NCBI GenBank assembly: GCA_020722015.1 | Contig: DYLQ01000015.1 | Span: 1-42,731 of the forward strand | DNA: 42,731 nt | Source: Thermotoga sp. | Lineage (GTDB): Bacteria > Thermotogota > Thermotogae > Mesoaciditogales > Mesoaciditogaceae | Direction: 5' to 3' | In this document: piece by piece, positions 35,831-42,731 of the stretch | Numbering within the stretch: position 1 is the first letter of the stretch | Layout of the letters: every line of letters begins with the position of its first letter | The notes under the pieces: generated by a model | Seen by the model: the letters and a program-made list of their open reading frames with translations, nothing else | What the model was told of the DNA's origin: nothing | Databases searched by the model: none | Position numbers and translations under genes: made by a program

Positions 35831-38323
35831 ATGTTCAATAAATTTTCAAAACGTGCAGCTCAGGTTTTTGTGGCTGCTCAAGATGAAGCGAGGGCTCTTG
35901 GGCATTCTTATGTTGGAACCGAGCATCTGCTATTAGGCGTTATGAAATCGGCAAATGGGGAGGCTTACAATGTTCTGAGAGAACATGGTCTTGATTATGC
36001 GTCTTTAAAGCAGGAAATCATAACCATTGTAGGTGCCGGCATCCCAAGGGAAAATGTTTCTTCACCTCAGATGACACCGAGGGCAAGAAAGATAATAGAA
36101 CTTGCTTACGAAGAGGCTCAACTTTTAGGACAAAATTACATATCAACAGAACATATATTACTTGCCATTTTAAGAGAAGGAGAAGGCGTTGCGGCACATG
36201 TGTTGAGAAAATTTGGAATAGATCTCGTTGATCTCAGACGTGAGTTGATAGATGAGATGGGTGGTGCTTCACAAAACAACGAAGATTCAGACGATGATTT
36301 TACAAATCCTAATCCATCACAAGACGTTATGAGATCCGTCAAAAATCTCGAGGGACTCGGAGTCGATCTTACAGAAGAAGCCAAAAACGGGAAACTTGAT
36401 CCCGTCATAGGAAGAGAACGGGAAATTGAAAGGATAATGCAAATTTTAACGAGAAGAAAGAAAAATAACCCCGTCTTGATAGGTGATCCCGGTGTCGGAA
36501 AAACTGCCATAGTCGAAGGATTAGCCCAAAGGATTTCGTCAGGCGATGTACCTGAGTTGTTAAGGGGAAAGGTTATTTTCTCTCTCGACATAGCAGCTCT
36601 TATTGCCGGTACAAAATACCGTGGAGAATTTGAAAAAAGACTCAAAAAAGTCATAGGAACGGTTAAAGATGATCATTCCATAATTCTCTTTGTGGATGAA
36701 GTTCATACCATAGTTGGAGCAGGTGCTGCAGAAGGTGCCGTTGATGCGGCCAACATACTCAAACCAGCGCTGTCACGCGGGGAACTCCAGATGATAGGAT
36801 CAACAACACCGGATGAGTACAGACAGTTCATAGAAAAAGATGCAGCACTCGAAAGAAGATTTCAAAAGATTTACGTTGGAGAACCGACGACAGATCAAAC
36901 TCTTGAGATACTCAAGGGATTAAAATCAAAGTACGAAATGCATCATAAGGTACGGTATACCAATGATGCCCTCGATTTAGCCGTTAAACTTTCTCAAAGG
37001 TACATAACAGATCATTATCTCCCTGATAAAGCCATAGATCTTATAGACGAAGCGGGAGCAAGCGCAAGACTTAACAGTATGACGGTACCGGATGAGATAA
37101 AAGAACTCGAAAGAAAGATAAAAGCGATTCAGGAAGAAAAAGAACTTTCAATAGCCCAGCAAAATTACGATCGTGCTGCCGAGGTGAGATTTAAAGAAAG
37201 AGATTTTCAGCAATTGCTCAACGATAAATACAATGAATGGAAGAAACGCAGAGAAACTGAAATAATAACCGTTGATTCGAACAGCATAGCAAGGACGATA
37301 TCAATATGGACGGGAATTCCTCTTACAAAACTGGAAAAAAGTGAGAGTGATAAACTTTTGAAACTCGAAGAAGAACTTCACAAACGTGTCGTAGCTCAGG
37401 AAGAAGCCATTAAAGCCGTTTCAAACGCCATAAGACGCGCAAGGTCCGGTCTTAAGGATCCGAGAAGACCGACAGGATCATTCATGTTCCTTGGTCCAAC
37501 AGGCGTCGGTAAAACTGAACTTGCCAAGTCCCTTGCGGAATATCTCTTCGGTGATGAAAATGCCCTTGTAAGAATCGATATGTCCGAGTACATGGAGAGG
37601 TTTTCAGTTTCAAGACTTGTTGGTGCACCTCCTGGTTACGTTGGATACGAAGAAGGAGGAACTTTAACCGAGAAAATAAGAAGAAGACCGTTCTCTGTGG
37701 TGCTTCTTGACGAAATAGAGAAGGCACATCCGGATGTTTTCAATTTACTTCTTCAGATATTAGACGATGGCAGATTGACAGATTCTCATGGACATGTAGT
37801 GGATTTCAAAAACACGATAATGATAATGACATCAAATCTCGGAGGAGAATTCATAAACAAAACTAAAAGAGGGCTTGGGTTTGTAGAAGAAAGTGTTGAG
37901 AGTAATTACGAGAATATGAAATCCATAGTCATGGATGAAGTTAAGAAAGCATTCAGACCCGAGTTTTTGAACCGCCTTGATGAAACAATAGTGTTCCATC
38001 CACTCAGCAAGGAGCACATAGAGAAGATTATAGATATACTGCTTGGAGATCTTAGAAAGCGTCTCGCCGAACGGGGCATAAAGATTTTAGTAAGCGTTCA
38101 AGCAAAGGAAGTCATAATTTCTAAAGGATTCGATCCCATTTATGGTGCAAGGCCGCTCAAGAGGGAAATTCAAAGGATGATAGAAGACCCCCTCTCCGAA
38201 GATTTATTGTCAGACAGGTTTGAAGACGGAGATACCATAGTGGTAGGAGCTTCATCAGGGAAGATCGTTTTTAAAAGGAAAAGAGAAAGAAAGGCTGTAC
38301 TAAGTGAATCGGGACAAAAATAA
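35831..38323 (+). CDS. clpC: ATP-dependent Clp protease ATP-binding subunit ClpC
   Basis: An 830-residue AAA+ unfoldase of class I HSP100. It has two N-terminal Clp repeats (residues about 5-145), a first AAA module with [13 protein letters not shown] and [11 protein letters not shown], and a middle coiled region with a UVR-type stretch ([14 protein letters not shown]). The second AAA module has [16 protein letters not shown] and [13 protein letters not shown], with a C-terminal D2-small domain. It would unfold substrates for ClpP. GAGGGTGG precedes the ATG. It lies upstream of radA, disA, PIN-TRAM and ispD as in Bacillus, but without ctsR or mcsAB. No CtsR-type operator was recognised. Confidence 0.96.
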   Translation: MFNKFSKRAAQVFVAAQDEARALGHSYVGTEHLLLGVMKSANGEAYNVLREHGLDYASLKQEIITIVGAGIPRENVSSPQMTPRARKIIELAYEEAQLLGQNYISTEHILLAILREGEGVAAHVLRKFGIDLVDLRRELIDEMGGASQNNEDSDDDFTNPNPSQDVMRSVKNLEGLGVDLTEEAKNGKLDPVIGREREIERIMQILTRRKKNNPVLIGDPGVGKTAIVEGLAQRISSGDVPELLRGKVIFSLDIAALIAGTKYRGEFEKRLKKVIGTVKDDHSIILFVDEVHTIVGAGAAEGAVDAANILKPALSRGELQMIGSTTPDEYRQFIEKDAALERRFQKIYVGEPTTDQTLEILKGLKSKYEMHHKVRYTNDALDLAVKLSQRYITDHYLPDKAIDLIDEAGASARLNSMTVPDEIKELERKIKAIQEEKELSIAQQNYDRAAEVRFKERDFQQLLNDKYNEWKKRRETEIITVDSNSIARTISIWTGIPLTKLEKSESDKLLKLEEELHKRVVAQEEAIKAVSNAIRRARSGLKDPRRPTGSFMFLGPTGVGKTELAKSLAEYLFGDENALVRIDMSEYMERFSVSRLVGAPPGYVGYEEGGTLTEKIRRRPFSVVLLDEIEKAHPDVFNLLLQILDDGRLTDSHGHVVDFKNTIMIMTSNLGGEFINKTKRGLGFVEESVESNYENMKSIVMDEVKKAFRPEFLNRLDETIVFHPLSKEHIEKIIDILLGDLRKRLAERGIKILVSVQAKEVIISKGFDPIYGARPLKREIQRMIEDPLSEDLLSDRFEDGDTIVVGASSGKIVFKRKRERKAVLSESGQK

Positions 38324-39644
38324 AACCGTTTACGTGTGTTCTGAATGTGGGTACAAATCTACGAAATGGTTTGGAAGGTGCCCTAATTGTGGTGTATGGG
38401 ATTCCGCAGTCAGAGTCTCAGAAGGGGTACAAATTGGTACCCCTTCTTTGATAGAATTTAAGCCATCGACATCTGACATATCTGTTCCTCGAAGGATGAC
38501 AACCAACATGAAGGAGACAGACAGAGTTTTAGGTGGCGGGGTTGTTTCTGGGAGTGTGATACTCATTTCAGGAGGCCCCGGTATAGGAAAATCTACTTTG
38601 GCCATTGAATACGCAAGTGCACTAACATCTTACGGAAATATTTATTATGTGAGTGGAGAAGAGTCAGTTCCACAAACTTTGCTAAGAGTAAAGCGCCTTG
38701 GAGTTGAGAATGCGCATCTTTTTCTTTCTTCTGAAACAAATGTGGACAATGTACTGTCATACGTTTCTTCAAAAGAAAAGCCTGTGGCTATGGTCTTTGA
38801 TTCGATCCAAACACTTTACACATCAGGAATGAGTGCTCTTGCAGGTAGCGTTCCTCAGATGAGAGAGTGTACGATGAAACTCATAGATTACTCAAAAGTC
38901 AACGATGTTGCCATATTCATGATAGGACATGTTACAAAGGAAGGAAATATAGCCGGTCCTATGATACTTGAGCATATGGTCGATTGTGTGCTTTATCTCG
39001 AAGGTGAGCCAAGATCTGGAAGAAGGATCCTAAGATCTATTAAAAACAGATTTGGTCCTACGGATGAAATAGCAGTCTATGATATGGAAACCAATGGCAT
39101 GATTGAAATTCCAGATCCTTCGAAAATCTTTGCGGATGTTGATTCTGAAGGCCCGGGCAGTGCGCTTTCTGTCATAGTAGAAGGCTCAAGACCATTGATG
39201 GTTAACGTTCAGGTACTTGCAACTCCAAGTTACAGAAATGGTTCCATAAGGATAACAAGGGGATTTGAAAACACGAAACTCATGATCATCGCTGCCATAG
39301 TGTCAAGTCATCTTGGAATTTCACTTGAAAGTAAAGACATATATCTTAACATTCTTGGAGGACTGCGCACAACGGATACTGGAATCGATCTTGCCGTTGC
39401 CGTTGCGATATTTTCAGCCGTCAGAAAGCTGAATTTTCCATCTAAAATCGCATTCATAGGAGAAATAGGTCTTGATGGAAAAGTGAGGAGTGTGCCTCAA
39501 ATGCAAATGAGAGTATCAGAGGCAAAACGTATGGGCATAGAACGTGTTATCGTTGCGAACGGTTACAAATCTTACGAGACAGAAAGTGTTAAAACTTTAA
39601 AGGAAGCCATTTTGAAATCATTCGGAGGGAAAAATGCCGCTTGA
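38304..39644 (+). CDS. radA: DNA repair protein RadA (Sms)
   Basis: A 446-residue protein. The N-terminal zinc finger is CSECGYKSTKWFGRCPNCG, the RecA-like ATPase has GGPGIGKST, the RadA-specific motif is KNRFGPTDE, and the C-terminal third is a Lon-protease-like domain (LNILGGLRTTDTGIDLAVAV). RadA processes recombination intermediates by driving branch migration. The GTG start at 38304 lies inside the end of clpC, and the stop overlaps disA by 11 nt. Confidence 0.96.
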   Translation: MNRDKNKTVYVCSECGYKSTKWFGRCPNCGVWDSAVRVSEGVQIGTPSLIEFKPSTSDISVPRRMTTNMKETDRVLGGGVVSGSVILISGGPGIGKSTLAIEYASALTSYGNIYYVSGEESVPQTLLRVKRLGVENAHLFLSSETNVDNVLSYVSSKEKPVAMVFDSIQTLYTSGMSALAGSVPQMRECTMKLIDYSKVNDVAIFMIGHVTKEGNIAGPMILEHMVDCVLYLEGEPRSGRRILRSIKNRFGPTDEIAVYDMETNGMIEIPDPSKIFADVDSEGPGSALSVIVEGSRPLMVNVQVLATPSYRNGSIRITRGFENTKLMIIAAIVSSHLGISLESKDIYLNILGGLRTTDTGIDLAVAVAIFSAVRKLNFPSKIAFIGEIGLDGKVRSVPQMQMRVSEAKRMGIERVIVANGYKSYETESVKTLKEAILKSFGGKNAA

Positions 39645-40719
39645 CGACAAAAGTGTGAAAGATATACTTTCGATGATAGCTCCTGGGACACCATTGAGAG
39701 AAGCTATGGACAACATAATAAGGGCAGATAAGGGGGCACTTATTTTCGTCGTACAGGATCCGAAAGAGTACTTAAAAAATGGGATTATTCAAGGCGGTTT
39801 CGATCTTAATTGTTCTTTTAATCCTAATAAAGTTTATGAACTTGCAAAAATGGATGGAGCAATAGTCCTTTCGGAAGATCTCAAGAAGATATGGTATGCC
39901 AACGTTCAACTTTCTACCGACAGAAAAATCTCAACGAACGAAACAGGTACAAGACACAGAACCGCTGAAAGACTTGCCATTCAGACTGGGAAATTGGTGA
40001 TAGCCGTTTCTCAAAGAAGGAAGGTGATAACGCTTTACCAGAAAGATTGGAAATACATGGTAAAAGATGTCTCGGTTATTGTGCTTCAGATGAATCAAGG
40101 AATAAGGCTTATGGAAAGATACAGAACAAATTTTGACAGTTCCATTACATCTTTGGACACAAAAGAAATGGAAAACAGGGTTACGCTTTTCGATGTTTTC
40201 GAGATCATAAACCGTGGTTTAAAGATAATAAATTTGTACAGAGATCTTTCATTTTATCTTGCCGAACTTGGAAATGAAGGAAATCTCACCAAATTGCACA
40301 TGGATGAACTTAACGATGGCGTGGATGAAAACATTGAATTGTTGATCATGGACTATGCAAGTGAAAAGGTCATAGGGAAAACACATGATCCAGATCAAAT
40401 CATAAAAGTACTTTTTTCCAATCAAAAAGAGGAAAATCTTGATCTTTTTTCGTTCATCCATCATATGGGATACGATATAGAAGAACATCAAATCTTCGAA
40501 TTAACGCTACAGCCAAGAGGATATAGACTTTTGAGGAGTATTCCAAGAATACCGATGAATATAGCCCATGATCTCGTCAAAAAATTTGGAAACATATCAG
40601 GACTTTTAAAGGCATCTTTTGATGATCTTATGAGTGTCGATGGTGTTGCAGAGAAACGCGCAACTGTTATAATAAGTGGAATTTCGTCTTTGAAAAACAG
40701 GGTTAATCACGGTAACTAA
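39634..40719 (+). CDS. disA: DNA-integrity scanning diadenylate cyclase DisA
   Basis: A 361-residue protein that makes c-di-AMP. The DAC domain (about 1-140) has the catalytic DGA in KMDGAIVL and the RHR motif in GTRHRTAERLA. A helical spine follows, and the C-terminus carries a helix-hairpin-helix DNA-binding domain (FDDLMSVDGVAEKRATVI). It couples c-di-AMP production to DNA structure, often inhibited by RadA, whose gene overlaps it here. Length and motifs are standard. Confidence 0.96.
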   Translation: MPLDDKSVKDILSMIAPGTPLREAMDNIIRADKGALIFVVQDPKEYLKNGIIQGGFDLNCSFNPNKVYELAKMDGAIVLSEDLKKIWYANVQLSTDRKISTNETGTRHRTAERLAIQTGKLVIAVSQRRKVITLYQKDWKYMVKDVSVIVLQMNQGIRLMERYRTNFDSSITSLDTKEMENRVTLFDVFEIINRGLKIINLYRDLSFYLAELGNEGNLTKLHMDELNDGVDENIELLIMDYASEKVIGKTHDPDQIIKVLFSNQKEENLDLFSFIHHMGYDIEEHQIFELTLQPRGYRLLRSIPRIPMNIAHDLVKKFGNISGLLKASFDDLMSVDGVAEKRATVIISGISSLKNRVNHGN

Positions 40720-40739
40720 TTCATAAGGGGGAATAAATC

Positions 40740-41741
40740 ATGATTGAATGGTTGTTGTTGATACTTCCTTTATTTTTGGGACTTTATTTTGGTTACGCAT
40801 GGTTCCCCAACTATGCGCTATTCGATACAAGATGGTGGTACCCTTATTTCATGATCTTAATTGGCGGAATAGCTGGCCTTCTGATCGGAATCGTGCTTTA
40901 TTTTCTCGCAAAACGTGTAAAAGAAAACAAAATAAATGCGTTTAATTTTCTTATCGCTCTTGCTGCTTTCGTCGTCTTCATGGTAATCGGAAATTATCTT
41001 ATGACAGATTTCACGAATTACAATTTCTTGTCCGTCACAATAGGAAAATCCATAATAGTGATTCTTTCGTTCATGGGTTCATGGCTTATCGCACAAAAAT
41101 CCGTTCTGTCGATGTTTAAAGTTGGGGAAATATCGGGAAACTACGGGAGTTTCATCTTCGATACATCTATCCTTCTCGACGATAAACTTTTAGATCTATT
41201 CGACATAGGACTTTTCAACGGTAAAATAGTGATACCACAATTTGTGCTGATTGAGATGCAAAAACTGGCAGATAGTTCTGACGATGAAAAAAAGGACAAA
41301 GGCAGAAAGGGCTTTGAAATAATCGAAAAAATGCAAGGTTTAGACGATCTGAAAATCACGATAGATGATTCGATAACTTACAGAACGGGTAAGGTAGATG
41401 AAGATCTCGTCAATCTTGCAAGAAAATACAATGGAAGACTTGTAACTCTCGATTATAACCTTACTCGCGTAGCCCAGCTTCAGGGAGTTAAAGTTTTGAA
41501 CCTTAACCATCTTGCAGAAATACTCAAACCAACACTTTTGCCCGGTCAACACATAAAATTACAGATAATCAGACACGGTAAAAATAAAGAGCAGGGAATA
41601 GGATTTACAGAAGATGGAACGATGATAGTCGTTGAAGACGGTGGAAAGAATGTTGGAGATCAGCAAGAAGTCGTAATAACGAATATCTTAAGAACAAATG
41701 CAGGTAAATTGCTTTTTGCACGTATAAATCCCAAATCATGA
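40740..41741 (+). CDS. Membrane-anchored PIN-TRAM domain protein (YacL-like)
   Basis: A 333-residue protein with four N-terminal hydrophobic helices (residues about 3-25, 36-57, 68-88 and 97-120). A PIN domain follows with acidic residues in FIFDTSILLDD, FVLIEMQKLAD, DEDLVNLARKYNGRLVTLD and NLTRV. The last 60 residues form a TRAM-like RNA-binding domain. PIN domains are metal-dependent nucleases; the biological target of YacL-type proteins is not settled. It occupies the same position (after disA, before ispD) as in Bacillus and overlaps ispD by ATGA. Confidence 0.92.
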   Translation: MIEWLLLILPLFLGLYFGYAWFPNYALFDTRWWYPYFMILIGGIAGLLIGIVLYFLAKRVKENKINAFNFLIALAAFVVFMVIGNYLMTDFTNYNFLSVTIGKSIIVILSFMGSWLIAQKSVLSMFKVGEISGNYGSFIFDTSILLDDKLLDLFDIGLFNGKIVIPQFVLIEMQKLADSSDDEKKDKGRKGFEIIEKMQGLDDLKITIDDSITYRTGKVDEDLVNLARKYNGRLVTLDYNLTRVAQLQGVKVLNLNHLAEILKPTLLPGQHIKLQIIRHGKNKEQGIGFTEDGTMIVVEDGGKNVGDQQEVVITNILRTNAGKLLFARINPKS

Positions 41742-42379
41742 GATCTGCCATAATAGTTTGTGCCGGAAATTCAAGTAGATTTTCTGGGGGTAGAGAGAAC
41801 AAAACTCTCTACCTTTTTGAAGGTAAGCCAATTTTTCTTTATTCGGTTGAACTTTTTCAAAAACTCAACTTTGACCTCATTGTAGTTGTCATAAAAGCGG
41901 AAGAAAAAAAATCGTTTGATAGATATCTTTCTCCTCAATTGAAAATTGCCTATGGTGGTCTAAGAAGACAGGATTCAGTTTTGAATGCGCTTGATCTTGT
42001 GCCACCGGATAGTGAAGTGCTGATTCACGATGGAGCAAGGCCTTTTTTGACAGATAAAATAGTAAAAAATGTCTTGTCTGAGATAAAACTTAAAAGATGC
42101 GTTGTGCCCGCCATCAAAATCGAAGACACGTTAAGAGTAGAAATGGACGGGAAATACACCCTTCTTGATAGAAATAAGGTTTTCAGAATGCAAACGCCTC
42201 AAGGTTGTTTTGCGGGAGAACTTGCCGAGCTTTACAAAAAATTTTCTCACATCGATCTTTCAGACGATGCCTCCGCCTTCGAAATCGAAGGGCTTGAAGT
42301 CAAGTTTGTTGAAGGAGACAAAAGGAATATAAAGATCACGACAAAAGAAGATATAAAAATTCTTCAGGCTTTGCTGTAA
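41738..42379 (+). CDS. ispD: 2-C-methyl-D-erythritol 4-phosphate cytidylyltransferase
   Basis: A 213-residue enzyme of the MEP pathway. The nucleotide-binding start is IIVCAGNSSRFSGG (in place of the common AAGxGxRxG), followed by NKTLYLFEGKPIFLYSVELF. RRQDSVLNAL, IHDGARPF, VVPAIKIEDTL and RMQTPQGCF are family motifs, and DDASAFEIEG ends the domain. The Asn-Lys-Thr in place of the usual KQ(F/Y) is a small deviation. ispF is not fused and not visible in the 352 bp to the window edge. Confidence 0.95.
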   Translation: MRSAIIVCAGNSSRFSGGRENKTLYLFEGKPIFLYSVELFQKLNFDLIVVVIKAEEKKSFDRYLSPQLKIAYGGLRRQDSVLNALDLVPPDSEVLIHDGARPFLTDKIVKNVLSEIKLKRCVVPAIKIEDTLRVEMDGKYTLLDRNKVFRMQTPQGCFAGELAELYKKFSHIDLSDDASAFEIEGLEVKFVEGDKRNIKITTKEDIKILQALL

Positions 42380-42422
42380 AGGTCATCTTCAAGGCAATCG
42401 CTTTGCCAGATCTATTTGGCTT

Positions 42423-42481
42423 GTCATCCCCGAGTTCATCGGGGATCGCCCCTGTCATCCTCGAGTTCATCGAGGATCGCA
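42423..42481 (+). repeat. Two tandem REP-like palindromes
   Basis: Unit 1 (42423-42449) is GTCATCCCCGAG then TTCATCGGGGATCGC. Unit 2 (42454-42481) is GTCATCCTCGAG then TTCATCGAGGATCGCA. Unit 2 equals the reverse complement of 31364-31391. The stem changes between units are compensatory (CCCC/GGGG versus CCTC/GAGG). They lie just downstream of ispD. Confidence 0.75.
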
Positions 42482-42604
42482 TTTGGTTTTACATGACAAT
42501 CGCCCTTCGTTAAATTCAAAATTATATTTCAGTTTTGAAAAAGGTTTTTTGTATGTCCACATATCAAATTTCCATTTGACTTAAAACTAATTTTAGGATT
42601 ATCA

Positions 42605-42731
42605 TATACTAAACCAACTTTAAAAATGAAGTCATTTGACTTCAGCAATTGCCTTTCGGTGTCTGGTCCTCGCTGCGCTGCAAGACAATTTGCTCTCCGT
42701 CAAATTTAAATTTATAAGTTGGTTTTGAAAA
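42605..42731 (-). repeat. MITE-like element, copy 3, inverted and cut by the window edge
   Basis: Starts TATACTAAACCAACTTT, contains GAAGTCATTTGACTTC and CGGTGTCTGGTCCTCGCTGC, and runs off the edge in AAGTTGGTTTTGAAAA. It is nearly identical to the reverse complement of copy 2. The gap 42380-42604 otherwise holds only the REP-like repeats and AT-rich sequence, with no gene. Confidence 0.75.

Noticed and set aside
36136-36654. 172-codon minus-strand frame inside clpC
   Set aside because: Lies entirely opposite conserved ClpC motifs; serine- and phenylalanine-rich antisense shadow.
42423-42449. GC-rich hairpin after ispD as an intrinsic terminator
   Set aside because: No U-run follows either hairpin, and the units recur elsewhere as repeats; called REP-like instead.
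42380-42731. CRISPR-like repeats at the right end
   Set aside because: Only two short palindromic units with no regular spacers, and the third copy is 11 kb away in inverted orientation.

Overview
The window reads as a gene-dense chromosomal segment of a thermophilic-type bacterium, most likely a member of the Thermotogota. The best evidence is a pair of genes at 29199-31243. One encodes an Omp-alpha-like protein (signal peptide, SLH domain, long coiled coil, C-terminal membrane anchor) and the next a secreted beta-barrel-like protein, which is the architecture of the Thermotoga toga. The genes also have AT-leaning codon use, many TTG starts and strong Shine-Dalgarno sites. The genus cannot be fixed from this sequence alone; a deep or less studied lineage of the phylum (for example Mesoaciditogales-like) is a guess. 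No rRNA, tRNA, CRISPR array, phage or transposase gene was seen.

Layout. (1) 1-4639, minus strand: a sugar-catabolism operon with a uronate-isomerase-like protein, a DeoR regulator, a two-domain isomerase plus Cgl0159-type aldolase-like protein and a DUF296/PPC protein. It probably continues to the left, since a Shine-Dalgarno lies at the window edge. (2) 4866-8172, plus strand: a flippase-like membrane protein and an APC permease fused to universal-stress domains. (3) 8173-11855, minus strand: two sugar ABC permeases, the MalG-type one carrying an insertion of about 500 residues. (4) 11910-21329, minus strand: one long operon from a good promoter at 21386-21414, with TPR protein, prepilin peptidase, adenosine-specific kinase, gltX, UvrD-type helicase, a 1057-residue GGDEF protein and upp. 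(5) 21660-27413, plus strand: tsaB, HEAT-repeat protein, Mrp ATPase, DUF1015 protein, a LexA-like protein and a PurH-like protein. (6) 27633-31243, plus strand: secG, tyrS and the two envelope proteins, ending in a clear intrinsic terminator. (7) 31477-32182, minus strand: an MNT/HEPN toxin-antitoxin pair. (8) 32436-35135, plus strand: ispG, panC, degV. (9) 35161-42379, plus strand: CPBP protease, clpC, radA, disA, PIN-TRAM protein, ispD, a stress/DNA-integrity/isoprenoid cluster resembling the Bacillus clpC-radA-disA-yacL-ispD order.

The most unusual content is a set of proteins that keep a recognisable fold but appear to have lost the residues that define the family's activity. The LexA-like protein lacks the Ser/Lys dyad and the Ala-Gly cleavage site. 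The neighbouring PurH-like protein lacks nearly all catalytic signatures. The GGDEF protein carries what look like degenerate kinase and STAND-NTPase modules in front of an intact cyclase domain. A second theme is a family of roughly 150-bp palindromic MITE-like elements (at least three copies plus fragments) whose ends contain -10-like sequences. One end appears to supply the promoter of the HEPN/MNT operon. Short REP-like palindromes (at 31364, 42423 and 42454) occupy other intergenic gaps.

All functional names come from motif recognition and remembered family features. No database search was run.
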